Positions 53,162 to 61,920 of a DNA stretch of 64,000 nucleotides are shown piece by piece; within the stretch, counting starts at the first letter, position 1; each line of letters begins with the position of its first letter. The position numbers and the translations under genes are program-made. The DNA comes from Propioniciclava tarda (GTDB lineage: Bacteria > Actinomycetota > Actinomycetes > Propionibacteriales > Propionibacteriaceae). The notes beneath the pieces were generated by a model. That model had not been told where the DNA came from and made no database searches. It saw nothing but the letters and a program-made list of their open reading frames with translations. The stretch is taken from NCBI RefSeq assembly GCF_900182665.1, contig NZ_FXTL01000006.1, positions 62,001 through 126,000 on the forward strand, written 5' to 3'.

Positions 53162-53389
53162 CCTGTATAGATCTAGATTCGCGCCGTGCAGCGATATCAG
53201 CCATGACCGGCTTCCTCACCGAAGACGAGCGGCTGGGCGTCCTGGATCCAAAGGTAGGCATGGCTCGGATCATCACCCGCTGCTGCGTCGGCGATCGCCG
53301 AACTTGATCTGAGTGATCCTTCGGGTTGCAGTTGAATGCGATCGATCCGCCGCTCGCCGCCTTCGGACGAATCCGAGGTCCCTCTGTCT

Positions 53390-53417
53390 AGGGGTACGCA
53401 TCGAGGAACGTTCCCCT
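53390..53417. promoter_or_regulatory. CGTWCCCC motif pair, site B
   Basis: AGGGGTACG (reverse of CGTACCCCT, 53390-53398) and CGTTCCCCT (53409-53417), the latter overlapping the palindrome GGAACGTTCC. It lies about 40 bp upstream of the excisionase-like gene. Between abiEi and this site (53162-53389) no gene is evident. Confidence 0.5.
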
Positions 53418-53454
53418 GCTGATCTAGCGCCTTGATCCCAGTCAAGGAGGAGCG

Positions 53455-53670
53455 ATGGCAAGGCGATACGAGACTTTGGCGGCGGCGTCCGATCGGACCG
53501 GCGTCAGCATCAAGACGTTGCGGCGCTGGATCGCCGACGGGGCCCTTCCCGGCTTCCGCTGCGGACGCATGCTCCGTGTGGACCCCGACGATGTCGACGG
53601 CCTCTTCCGACGGGTCAAGGCGGGTTCCCGCAGAGGCGTCCTCCAGGCCGTGGCGGGGGCCGCGCGATGA
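53455..53670 (+). CDS. Excisionase-family HTH DNA-binding protein
   Basis: 71 aa, ATG behind AAGGAGGAGCG. YETLAAASDRTGVSIKTLRR, WIADGALPGFRCGRMLRVDPDDVDGLF is the MerR/Xis-type winged helix (DUF-like 'helix-turn-helix domain 17'). In an integrative element this often directs excision or represses transfer genes. It heads a tightly packed run with the next two genes. Confidence 0.8.
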   Translation: MARRYETLAAASDRTGVSIKTLRRWIADGALPGFRCGRMLRVDPDDVDGLFRRVKAGSRRGVLQAVAGAAR

Positions 53671-53834
53671 GCCAGATCGAGATCTCCTTCCATGACGAGC
53701 AGCGATCCGACGTCCCCCTGATCGTGGAAGACCTGTTAGTAGAGGCCGAAGACGCCGCGTTTCTGGGCGACGATCTCGTGCTCGCCGGCGAGCTGTGGGC
53801 GGCAGCGGTGGAGCTGTTGCGCGGTGGGTCCTGA
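53667..53834 (+). CDS. Small acidic protein of unknown function
   Basis: 55 aa (MSQIEISFHDEQRSDVPLIV ... VELLRGGS), too acidic and helical for an obvious DNA binder. It overlaps the upstream xis-like gene (ATGA) and the ArdC-like gene (TGATG), so the translational coupling on both sides supports it. Confidence 0.65.
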   Translation: MSQIEISFHDEQRSDVPLIVEDLLVEAEDAAFLGDDLVLAGELWAAAVELLRGGS

Positions 53835-55063
53835 TGGCCCGGGCCGAGTATGACCCGGTCGCCGCGGAGGAGTCGCGGAAGGCGACGCTGGAGGCTCTGC
53901 ATACCCAGCTGGCCGAGCGGGTCGGATCGTTGGACTCGGTCGAGGCCTGGCAGGCGTGGTTGGGGTTCGCGACCAGCTTCCACCGGTACTCGTTCAACAA
54001 CACGGTCCTGATCTGGACCCAGCGCCCGGACGCCACCCTCGTGGCCGGCTACCGGGCCTGGCAGGCCAAAGGACGCCAGGTCCGCCGCGGCGAAGCCGCT
54101 ATCCGCGTCCTCGGCCCGGTGACACTCCGGGACCGGAAAGTTGACGAACAGGGGCGTCCGGTACGGGACGCCACCGGCAAACGGGTTGTCCAGGTGCGGG
54201 TGGTGGGGGTGAAGCCGGTGTCGGTGTTCGACGTGTCGCAGACCGACGGCGACCCGCTGCCGGAGGCGCCCCGATCAGAGCTGCTGTCGGGTCAGGCTCC
54301 GCCCGGGTTGTGGGACGCCTTGCAAGGGTTCGTCGAGGCGCAGGGGTACTCGGTGGTCCGTGGGGACTGTGGCGGGGCGAACGGGCTCACGGCGTACGAC
54401 GCGCGGGAGGTGCGGGTCCGGGACGACATTGATGAGGCGCAGGCGGTGAAGACGTTGGCGCACGAGGCCGGGCATGTGTTGTTGCATGCCCCGGCATCGC
54501 GGGACGGTTTCGCGTGTCGTGGCGTGTGGGAGGTGGAGGCCGAGTCGGTCGCCTATCTGGTGACGGCGGCGCACGGGCTGGACGCCTCGCAGTACACGTT
54601 CAACTACGTCGCCGGCTGGGCGCATGATGCCGCCACCCCCGACGGTCCGAGTGTCGAGGTCCTGGTCAAGGCCACCGGACAGCGGGTGATCGGCGCCACG
54701 GACCAGATCCTGCAGGCCACGAAGCCGGCACCGACCATGATCGATGAAGCGCTGAGCGACCTCGCGGTCCAAGTCGGACGCGGAAAGGTCCCATCGGCTG
54801 CAGACGTCGAGGCAAGGGTGGACCTTGGGCCGACTGCTCTCACAGGAGCCGCCCAGACCCCGCGCGGCTGCCTCGCCGTGACGGCGCCGGACGAACTCCT
54901 GGTCGCCTCGACCACAGGGTCGCCCAGGGCCGCATCCGTTCAGCTTGCGGCCTGGGAGTTCGCGGGCGAGCAGTCGAGTTTGCCGATTGAAGTTCCTCGT
55001 CCGGGTTCGTCTGTGCGTCGCGGTGGTCGAGCCCATGCGGGAACGTTCCGGCGGGGGCCGTAA
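53834..55063 (+). CDS. ArdC-like antirestriction / zinc-metallopeptidase-domain protein
   Basis: 409 aa from ATG 53834. N-terminal ArdC ssDNA-binding region: YSFNNTVLIWTQRPDATLVA, GYRAWQAKGRQVRRGEAAIR. Central ImmA/IrrE-like zinc motif TLAHEAGHVLLHAP (HExxH) with a downstream Glu (WEVEAESVAYL). The C-terminal 130 residues are variable. ArdC proteins protect incoming conjugative DNA from host restriction, which matches the integrative-element context. Confidence 0.85.
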   Translation: MARAEYDPVAAEESRKATLEALHTQLAERVGSLDSVEAWQAWLGFATSFHRYSFNNTVLIWTQRPDATLVAGYRAWQAKGRQVRRGEAAIRVLGPVTLRDRKVDEQGRPVRDATGKRVVQVRVVGVKPVSVFDVSQTDGDPLPEAPRSELLSGQAPPGLWDALQGFVEAQGYSVVRGDCGGANGLTAYDAREVRVRDDIDEAQAVKTLAHEAGHVLLHAPASRDGFACRGVWEVEAESVAYLVTAAHGLDASQYTFNYVAGWAHDAATPDGPSVEVLVKATGQRVIGATDQILQATKPAPTMIDEALSDLAVQVGRGKVPSAADVEARVDLGPTALTGAAQTPRGCLAVTAPDELLVASTTGSPRAASVQLAAWEFAGEQSSLPIEVPRPGSSVRRGGRAHAGTFRRGP

Positions 55064-55113
55064 TGGACTCGATGCAGTACGACGAGGCTGCCACAAGGAC
55101 GGGGTCGATGGAC

Positions 55114-55416
55114 CTACATCACGTGGACGTCAGTGATCGTGACGGAGCCGTCAGTGCTGATTTCGATCTCGGCAGTGAGGTCGCTCGGCGACTCGGTGGT
55201 CGTCCACAGGGGCAGGGCAGCAAAGTGGGAACCGTCCTGGCGGGAAGCGAACTGGGTCAAGGGATGGGTCCAAATCTCGAGCGGTTGCTCGATCAGAGTG
55301 GCTCCCGCTGCGCCGTATCGCGATACCCAGACCAGGAGGTCCGGCAGGTCGCCCTGCACCAGGGCGGAGAGTTGTGCCCCCAACGGCGGCCGAAACCGCG
55401 ACGGAACCGTTCCCAT
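55114..55416 (-). CDS. Hypothetical protein
   Basis: 100 aa. MGTVPSRFRPPLGAQLSALV, LPLWTTTESPSDLTAEIEIS. Its ATG overlaps the stop of the HIT pseudogene (TGATG). Beta-rich; not recognised. Confidence 0.55.
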   Translation of the reverse strand: MGTVPSRFRPPLGAQLSALVQGDLPDLLVWVSRYGAAGATLIEQPLEIWTHPLTQFASRQDGSHFAALPLWTTTESPSDLTAEIEISTDGSVTITDVHVM

Positions 55417-55940
55417 CAGTCCATGCTCCCAGGTACGTCGGCTGCGAAATCGAGGGCTTCGAACTCGTGGTCGATGGAAGCGATGAGTTCGGCACGTAAG
55501 TCGTCATGTTCTGGTCCGAGCGCGCATGCTGCTGCGTCGGCGAGCCGATCCCACCAGGTGACGGCCGCCGGCCAGCGGATGTGGGGCTCCGGTTCCCAGT
55601 GATAGCGGGGTGTGATGTGGGCGTGGAGGAACGCGTCGGTGTTGCCCTGGATCTCGATGTTGATCCGACGGTAGGCGGTGTCGCGTCGCCCATCACCTGT
55701 TCGACGGCGCGGGCGAGGACAGCCGCGTCGGCGAGGAACAGTTCCTGACGCTCGCGCGGGAGGTCGGTCAACGTTGAAGCTGCGGGATCGTCAGTGATCA
55801 ACACGCAGTAGCCAGGAAAGTGCTGAACGTCGCCCATCACCGCGAACCCTGCCCGTAGCCGCCTCAGAACGGTCGGGTTGTCGCCGCGCAAACGCGGATC
55901 CGACCCTGTCGTCGCGCCAGGACAGGTTGTTGTCGGTCAC
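55416..55940 (-). pseudogene. HIT-like nucleotide hydrolase with two frameshifts
   Basis: Three consecutive frames make one HIT-family protein. VTDNNLSWRDDRVGSA (GTG 55940) is followed by a shift at the A run near 55891. Then come LRGDNPTVLRRLRAGFAVMG and FPGYCVLITDDPAASTLTDL, and a second shift near 55676-55690. Last are YRRINIEIQGNTDAFLHAH and ITPRYHWEPEPHIRWP. The HxH motif (HAHITPR) is intact but unreachable in one frame. Confidence 0.75.
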
Positions 55941-55989
55941 ACTGCGAACGTACCGGGAATCTGTTCAGCGCATCCTCAGTCGAGGTGCG

Positions 55990-56736
55990 TCACAGGGCCA
56001 GCATTCCCTCGGCGAGGCAGTCCTTGATCCGGCGTTGTTGGGCTGTGGTTGCCGGGCCGGGGAACCCGCCGTTGGTGAACACATCGTTCAGGTAGGAGAC
56101 GAAGGGCATGGGCGACTCGGCGATGAAGAGGCCTTCGGCGGTTGCGTCCGGGAGTCGGAACCCGTAGGGCGGCCCACCGCTGATGTTGGCCTTGTGTAGT
56201 CGATCTGGCGCGACTGGGAGCACGAAGGCGTCGGGTGTTTCGCTGTCGGCGTTGGCTTCCTCCCAGGCTTCCAGTTCGTTGAGGTAGTAGTCCTGAGTGG
56301 ACGCCTCCGGGTAGCGGCTGAATTCGAGTTCGATTACGAGGGGGTCCGCGCTCGCCGACTCGGGCCAATCCGGGTGGGTTCCTACGAGCCAGACGTCGCC
56401 CACGATGCGCAGCCAGGACGACAGGGCGAGCGGGATGGGCCCGAGCGTTTCTTCCAGCCAGGATGCGAGCCGATCAGCGTGAGGGGAGGACGGCAGGAGG
56501 GGTGCGACGGGGTCCTGGGCGTCGTCGTTGGTGTGGAAGCGGTAGCCCTGCTCGTCGAGGCGTCCGATCAAGGTCTCGAGGTTGTGCCGCGCTCGACGGG
56601 CCATTTCGTCGCAGACGGCCTGAGCCTCAACGATGAGGTGAGGCTCGCGGACGCGGGCGCCGTACTGGCGCAGCTCAGTCCAGACCTCCTCGTGTGCCCC
56701 GCTGAGGTACCTGTCCATCCAGTTCGGCGTGCTCAT
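55990..56736 (-). CDS. Hypothetical protein
   Basis: 248 aa from ATG 56736 (MSTPNWMDRYLSGAHEEVW). Soluble. VGTHPDWPESASADPLVIEL and PPYGFRLPDATAEGLF are motifs I associate with uncharacterised actinobacterial proteins, possibly SMI1/KNR4-like immunity. No firm family. Follows the small membrane gene with a 5-bp gap on the same strand. Confidence 0.6.
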   Translation of the reverse strand: MSTPNWMDRYLSGAHEEVWTELRQYGARVREPHLIVEAQAVCDEMARRARHNLETLIGRLDEQGYRFHTNDDAQDPVAPLLPSSPHADRLASWLEETLGPIPLALSSWLRIVGDVWLVGTHPDWPESASADPLVIELEFSRYPEASTQDYYLNELEAWEEANADSETPDAFVLPVAPDRLHKANISGGPPYGFRLPDATAEGLFIAESPMPFVSYLNDVFTNGGFPGPATTAQQRRIKDCLAEGMLAL

Positions 56737-56741
56737 GGAAG

Positions 56742-57119
56742 TCAGCATGGCAATGGTGATGCGGACGCCTGATGGGCGGCTCGCCAGGCCAGACAGCCGA
56801 TGGTGGCGGTGTAGGGCGCCCAGCCGAACCGTTCCCAGCGGGAGGGTGAGGCGGCGTTGGTGGCTGTCCCGAGCGCCATGAGTCCGGCTAGGGCCATGGA
56901 CGGGGTGTGGCCGAGGGCGGTGATGCTGCGGGCGGCGAGGGCCAGGTAGACGATCGCTGCGGCTCCGCTGGCGATTCGTTTGTTGGTCGGGAGTCGTCCG
57001 GGTTCGGTTCCTCCCCAGGCGGCTGCTCCCCAGGGCGCTCCGCAGGCGAGGGCTGCTTGGAAGAGTCCCTGGCCGGCGAGCAGGGCAGGTAGAGCGATCC
57101 GTTCGGGGGTGGACGTCAT
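56742..57119 (-). CDS. Small membrane protein
   Basis: 125 aa, three to four hydrophobic helices (ALLAGQGLFQAALACGAPWG, IASGAAAIVYLALAA, LAGLMALGTATNAA). ATG at 57119; this start overlaps the divergent kinase start by 2 bp. Function unknown. Confidence 0.6.
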   Translation of the reverse strand: MTSTPERIALPALLAGQGLFQAALACGAPWGAAAWGGTEPGRLPTNKRIASGAAAIVYLALAARSITALGHTPSMALAGLMALGTATNAASPSRWERFGWAPYTATIGCLAWRAAHQASASPLPC

Positions 57120-57708
57120 GGGCTTCACATTAGGGTCGCATTTCATCAACCCGACACAGGGAGGACCGAGGGCCCGGTTGATCGTTATCGGGGGCCTGCC
57201 CGGGACCGGGAAGACCACGCTCTCAAAGGCGATCGTGCGCGAGCTGAGCGCGGTGTACTTGCGTGTTGACGTCGTCGAGACGCCGCTGATCCGCGCTGGC
57301 GTTGAGGTAGGCCCTCTCGGGTATGAGGTGGTCCGTGAGCTGGAGGCGTCCAATCTTGAACTGGGGGGCAAGGTCGTCGTGGGCCTGGTGAATCCCTTGC
57401 ACGTGACCCGTGCCATGTGGAGGGAACTCGCCGCCGCATTGGACGTTCCTTTGGTCGTGTTCGAGTGCGTCCTGCCGGACCGGGCGGAGCATCGACGTCG
57501 TGTCGAGGGGCGGGTTCCTGACCTGAAGGGCCAGGTAACGCCGACCTGGGCCGAGGTCCTTGATCGCGAGTACGAACCGTGGGACGACAGCATCGATGGA
57601 CCACGTGTTCGCATCGACATGACCGACGCTGCAAGCGCGACGGAGGCCGCGATTCGCGCCCTCGCTGAGGTGCCCAGCGGCCAGCAAGTCGCTCCGGATT
57701 CGGCCTGA
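57118..57708 (+). CDS. AAA/zeta-like P-loop kinase
   Basis: 196 aa from ATG 57118, or about 176 aa from TTG 57178, which gives the more usual family start LIVIGGLPGTGKTT. Walker A GGLPGTGKT; VDVVETPLIRAG and VNPLHVTRAMW resemble small-molecule or nucleotide kinases of the AAA_33 type. ECVLPDRAEHRRRVEGR is an Arg-rich lid. Substrate unknown. The next 411 bp (57709-58119) have no gene but hold the motif cluster of site C. Confidence 0.75.
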   Translation: MGFTLGSHFINPTQGGPRARLIVIGGLPGTGKTTLSKAIVRELSAVYLRVDVVETPLIRAGVEVGPLGYEVVRELEASNLELGGKVVVGLVNPLHVTRAMWRELAAALDVPLVVFECVLPDRAEHRRRVEGRVPDLKGQVTPTWAEVLDREYEPWDDSIDGPRVRIDMTDAASATEAAIRALAEVPSGQQVAPDSA

Positions 57709-57975
57709 TCTATCGGCGCTGGATCGCCGGAATTGGCCCGTGGTGTGGTCCCGTCGGGGATCGCCGCACCAGCTTTCGCGGCGGTACTTTCGTACCGTTT
57801 TCGGGGAGCACTGTCGACATTGGGTCGGGTTCGACTTACCGTGCGGGAATCCCAGTTGGGATGTCTGACCGCTTTACCTGTCCCAAGTTCATGGGCGGGG
57901 CTTCGGCAGAAGTCGTTTCCTCGTTCGGCATCGCGTGGCGCTGTGGGCGTCTGCGTACCCCTGTTAGTCCGACAA

Positions 57976-58039
57976 CGTACCCCCTGCATTGGTGGCCGCG
58001 TTCCCCCTAGATCTCGGTGGGGGTACGTGTCCGGGAACG
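57976..58039. promoter_or_regulatory. CGTWCCCCCT motif cluster, site C
   Basis: CGTACCCCCT (57976-57985), CGTTCCCCCT (57999-58008), the reversed form GGGGGTACG (58019-58027) and GGGAACG (58033-58039). The outer CGTACCCCC pair makes a 10-bp inverted repeat with flanking bases. It lies 80-145 bp upstream of the first tad-cluster gene. Confidence 0.5.
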
Positions 58040-58119
58040 TTCTTTCGGTTCCGTTATGTGGGTGAACGACCTGTGCCGCGCCGTTGGGTGTGGCCCTTGT
58101 GACAGAACTGAGGTGCCTG

Positions 58120-58806
58120 ATGGCGCAGCGAACCAAGCTTCCTCCCGCGACGGCCGTGGCGGCGTCCGCCGACGATGTGCTGCGCGCCGTGCCGGCGGCG
58201 CCGGTGCGGGTGCGGCGGCGTCCGGTGTTGATCGTGGTGTCTGTCGCGAGCTTGCTGCTGGGAGCGTTCGGCGGGGTGTGGTTGTGGACGTCGGCGACCT
58301 CCCGGGTGGAGGTGATCGCGACCCGGAGGACGATCGAGCGCGGCGCGTTGATCACGGCGGCGGATCTGGTGACGGTCCGGATGGGTGTCGACCCGGCCGT
58401 CCAGACAGTGCCGGCAGCGGACGCCGCGACGGTCGTTGGGAAGCGCGCCGCCTTGGACATTGCCGCCGGTGCCCTGGTGACTCGGGCGTCGGTCACGGAC
58501 GCGATGGTGCCGCCGAAGGGGTTCACCGTGGTCGGCCTCGCCTTGGGACGCGGTCTGCTGCCGGCCACGGCCTTGAAGGCGGGGGACGCCATCCGGATTG
58601 TGCAGACCCCTGGTGCGGGGGCGTCCGGTCAGCCGGTGTCGGGTCCGGTGGCCACGATCGGGGCGACGGTGGTGTCGGTGTCGAAGTCGACCGATAACCA
58701 GGCCGTCTTGGTGGACGTCCTGGTGGCTCAGGATGCCGCCGCTGATCTGGCGGCCCGGGCCTCCGCGGGCAAGGTGGCGTTGGTGCTTGATTCGCGGGAA
58801 CGCTGA
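58120..58806 (+). CDS. SAF-domain protein of the tad/transfer cluster (CpaB-like)
   Basis: 228 aa from ATG 58120 (MAQRTKLPPATAV) with GAGGTG 4 nt upstream, preferred over GTG 58084. One membrane helix (VLIVVSVASLLLGAFGGVWLW), SAF domain (VIATRRTIERGALITAADL), then KGFTVVGLALGRGLLPATAL. First gene of the operon running to the window end. Confidence 0.82.
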   Translation: MAQRTKLPPATAVAASADDVLRAVPAAPVRVRRRPVLIVVSVASLLLGAFGGVWLWTSATSRVEVIATRRTIERGALITAADLVTVRMGVDPAVQTVPAADAATVVGKRAALDIAAGALVTRASVTDAMVPPKGFTVVGLALGRGLLPATALKAGDAIRIVQTPGAGASGQPVSGPVATIGATVVSVSKSTDNQAVLVDVLVAQDAAADLAARASAGKVALVLDSRER

Positions 58807-58817
58807 GGGCCCGGGTT

Positions 58818-59564
58818 ATGGCGATCATCACGTTCACGTCAGCGGCTGGTTCGTCGGGAGCCACGACGGCCTGGGTGGGGTCGGCGTTGTCGTGGCCGTC
58901 GCCGGTGGTGGCGGTGGAGGCCGATCCGTCGGGCGGCTCGCAAGTGCTGGCCGGCTACTTCCGCGGCCTGGCCCGTCCGGGCCTCTCGGAGTTGGCGTTA
59001 GCGCACCGCCAGGGCGACCTGGCCGAGATGCTGCCGTCGCTGCTGTTCCCGGCGGCCGATTCACAAGCGTCGTTCCTGCCCGGCATCCGCACCTACAAGC
59101 AGGCCGGCGCGGTCGCTCAGGTGTGGCTGGCGCTGCTCGCCGCCCTGCGCGAGTTGGAGGCCGACACCGGCGTGGACGTCCTGGTCGATGCCGGACGCCT
59201 CGGCCTGCTGGGCTCGCCGTCCCCGTTGTTGTCGGACGCCGACGTGGTCGTCGTGGTGACCGGGACGGGGTTGCCGGAGTTGGCGGCGGTCCGCGGTTGG
59301 CTGCCCTCGTTGGAGGCGGCACCGTTGGTGGGGTTGGTATTGGTGGATCCGGGTCGCCCGTACACCGCGTCAGAGATCGAGCGCGACTTCGGGGTGCCGG
59401 TCTTCGGTGTCTTGCCGTGGGAGCCGTCAGCGGCGCGTTGGTGGTCGCACGCGGAACCGTGCCGTCGCCACGACCGCACCCGCCTCGCTAAAGCCGTCAC
59501 CGACCTTGGGGCGCGGCTGCGTGAGTTGGCGCCGAACGTCGCCCGGGCGGAGGTGACGTCATGA
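58818..59564 (+). CDS. CpaE/MinD-like ATPase with deviant P-loop
   Basis: 248 aa. ITFTSAAGSSGATTAWVGSA replaces the KGGxGKT loop (no Lys). VVAVEADPSGG is Walker A' / switch-like, and VDVLVDAGRLGLL is Walker B-like. VVVVVTGTGLPELAAVRGWL follows. CpaE proteins position the secretion ATPase; lack of the P-loop Lys suggests weak or no ATP hydrolysis. Overlaps the CpaF gene by 4 bp. Confidence 0.8.
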   Translation: MAIITFTSAAGSSGATTAWVGSALSWPSPVVAVEADPSGGSQVLAGYFRGLARPGLSELALAHRQGDLAEMLPSLLFPAADSQASFLPGIRTYKQAGAVAQVWLALLAALRELEADTGVDVLVDAGRLGLLGSPSPLLSDADVVVVVTGTGLPELAAVRGWLPSLEAAPLVGLVLVDPGRPYTASEIERDFGVPVFGVLPWEPSAARWWSHAEPCRRHDRTRLAKAVTDLGARLRELAPNVARAEVTS

Positions 59565-61081
59565 GACAGCAGCCGATCGTGCCGGAGCGTCCCGAGTTGG
59601 CGTCGGTGCCGCTGTTCAGCGCTTTCACTCCGATGTCGGACGCCGCCGCGGCTCCTGTGGTGGGGGTGCGGTCGGCGTTCGCGTTGGACGAGTTGAAGCG
59701 TGCCCGGGACGCCCACAAGCCCCCGCTGGCCGTCGCCGATTCCACGCCCTCTGAGGTGGATTGGGTGGAGGCGTCGAGGTTGCGGGGGGACGCGTCCAAG
59801 CGGTTGACGGCCCGGTTGGAGGGGCTGGATGGCTGCACCGAGGCGGAGCGCCGCGAGCTGGGCCGGGCTGTCATCGTCGAGGTGGTTCAGGCGGCGACGG
59901 AGCGCCGGTTCGCCGAGCGGGGTTCGACATGGACGCCGCTGGCGCAAGCTGGGTTGGCGAAGGCTGTGTTCGATCTGATGTTCGGGCTGGGCCGGCTGCA
60001 ACCGCTGGTCGACCGCGACGACGTCGAGGACATCATCGTCATCGGCCACGACCGGGTCTTCCTCAACCTGGTCGACGGCTCCAAAGAGCCCGGCCCTCAG
60101 GTAGCCGGATCGGACGCCGAGTTGGTGCACCTGTTGCAGGATCTGGCGTCGCGGGCGGTGCCGCCGCGGGAGTTCTCGGAGGCGCATCCGGAGCTGAACC
60201 TGAACCTGGACGGTGCCCGCCTGGCGGCGTCCATGTCGATCGTGCACCGACCCTCGGTGGTAATCCGCAGGCATCGGCTGGTCGACCTCGACCTCGACGA
60301 TCTGATCGGGCGCGGCACCGTCACCCCGGTAATGGCCTCCTTCCTCGCCGCTGCGGTCCGGGCCCGCCGATCGATCGTGGTGTCCGGTGAACAGGGCGTT
60401 GGGAAGACGACGCTCCTTCGCGCGTTGTGTGCCGAGATCGGCCCCGACGAGGTCATTGGTGTGTTCGAGACCGAGCGTGAGCTGGGCCTGGAAACGATGA
60501 CCGACCGGCATCCGTTGGTGTTCAGCTGGGAGGCCCGCCCGGGTTCGTCCGAGACCGGTGCCGATGGTCGTCGGGCGGGTGAGTTCACTTTGGCCCGGGA
60601 GATGTGGCTGTCGCACCGTTACATCTTGGGCAGGCATATCACCGGGGAGGTTCGTGGTCCGGAGGTCGCCGAGATGATCATGGCGATGGAGTCGGGCAGC
60701 GGGTCGATGTCGACCACGCATGCGGTGTCGGCTGGGATGGCGATGGAGAAGCTCGCCTCCTGTGCGATGCAGTCCGGTGATTTCACCCGGGACGCGGCGG
60801 TGATGAAGCTGGCCCGCTGCATCGACCTGGTGGTGCAGATGCGCACCCTCCTCGTCGGAGCGGACGGGGCCCGTCGCAAGCAGCGGGTCGTCGACGAGAT
60901 CGTGGCGATCACACCCGGCGAGGACGCCCTCGGCTACGCCTCCACCACCGTGTTCCGCCGCATCGCCCACGGCACCGCGGTGCCGCACATCCTGCCCGAC
61001 CACCTCCGCGACCTGGACGCCCACGGCTTCAACGCTTTCGAGTTCCAGTCCGAAGCCCGCCGAGACGGGGGCGCCGCATGA
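59561..61081 (+). CDS. cpaF: CpaF/TadA-type secretion ATPase
   Basis: 506 aa. N-terminal domain then VEDIIVIGHDRVFLNL, Walker A SGEQGVGKTTLLRAL, Asp box IGPDEVIGVFETERELGL, Walker B GEVRGPEVAEMIMAMESG with the following GSMSTTHA His box. Powers assembly of a Tad-like pilus or type II/IV-like secretion. Overlaps tadB by 4 bp. Confidence 0.92.
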   Translation: MRQQPIVPERPELASVPLFSAFTPMSDAAAAPVVGVRSAFALDELKRARDAHKPPLAVADSTPSEVDWVEASRLRGDASKRLTARLEGLDGCTEAERRELGRAVIVEVVQAATERRFAERGSTWTPLAQAGLAKAVFDLMFGLGRLQPLVDRDDVEDIIVIGHDRVFLNLVDGSKEPGPQVAGSDAELVHLLQDLASRAVPPREFSEAHPELNLNLDGARLAASMSIVHRPSVVIRRHRLVDLDLDDLIGRGTVTPVMASFLAAAVRARRSIVVSGEQGVGKTTLLRALCAEIGPDEVIGVFETERELGLETMTDRHPLVFSWEARPGSSETGADGRRAGEFTLAREMWLSHRYILGRHITGEVRGPEVAEMIMAMESGSGSMSTTHAVSAGMAMEKLASCAMQSGDFTRDAAVMKLARCIDLVVQMRTLLVGADGARRKQRVVDEIVAITPGEDALGYASTTVFRRIAHGTAVPHILPDHLRDLDAHGFNAFEFQSEARRDGGAA

Positions 61082-61920
61082 CCCTCCTGCTCCCCGCGAC
61101 CGTCGGCGCCCTCCTGGTCGCCGGCGTCCTCGGCCTCGCCGCCGGCCTCCGCCCCGCCCCGGCCGCCGCCCCGCGACGTTTGGGGGTTCGGACGCCGTGG
61201 CTGGCCTGGTCACGCCGCCGCCTGTCCACCCTCGCGATCGCGACGGGTGCTGGTGTCGTGGTCGCGTTGTTGACCGGGTGGGTGATCGCGATCCTGCTGC
61301 TGCCAGCGGCCGCGGTCGGGCTGCCGATGTTGTTGGCGGCCCCGAAGGAAGGCGACATCATCGAGCGTCTGGAGGCCTTGGCGGAGTGGACCCGGCATGT
61401 GGCCGGGGTGATCCGGGTGGGCGCCGGCCTGGAGCGTGCCCTCATCGAAACCTTGTCCTCGACCCCGGCACCGATCCGCCCCCAGGTCGCCGCTTTGGTG
61501 GCGAGGTTGCGCGGCAAGTGGGACCCGGAGGATGCCCTGCGCGGGTTCGCCGACGACCTGCACGACCCGACCGGTGACCTGGTGGCGGCCACGCTGATCC
61601 TGGCCACCCACACCCGCGGCGACGGGCTGTCGTCCATCCTGGCCGGGCTGGCCGAGTCGGTCGCCGGCGAGGTCACCGCCCGCCGCCAACTCGAGGCCGA
61701 ACGGGCCAAGCCCCGCCAGAACGCCCGCGTCGTCACCATCATCACCGTCGGCGCCCTGGCCTTGTTGATCGTCACCGGGCAGTTCCTGGACGCCTACAAG
61801 TCCGGCCTCGGACAACTCGCCCTGGCGCTCATGCTCACCCTCTACGCCGGCGTCCTGGTCGTGATGCGGAAGATGGCCGACGTCCGCGCCCTGCCCCGCT
61901 TCCTCGGAGGTGTGCGATGA
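61078..61920 (+). CDS. tadB: TadB-like inner-membrane platform protein
   Basis: 280 aa, two N-terminal and two C-terminal membrane segments around a T2SSF-type helical domain: LEALAEWTRHVAGVIRVGAG, LILATHTRGDGLSSILAGLA, ERAKPRQNARVVTIITVG. Partner of CpaF. Overlaps tadC by 4 bp. Confidence 0.85.
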   Translation: MTLLLPATVGALLVAGVLGLAAGLRPAPAAAPRRLGVRTPWLAWSRRRLSTLAIATGAGVVVALLTGWVIAILLLPAAAVGLPMLLAAPKEGDIIERLEALAEWTRHVAGVIRVGAGLERALIETLSSTPAPIRPQVAALVARLRGKWDPEDALRGFADDLHDPTGDLVAATLILATHTRGDGLSSILAGLAESVAGEVTARRQLEAERAKPRQNARVVTIITVGALALLIVTGQFLDAYKSGLGQLALALMLTLYAGVLVVMRKMADVRALPRFLGGVR

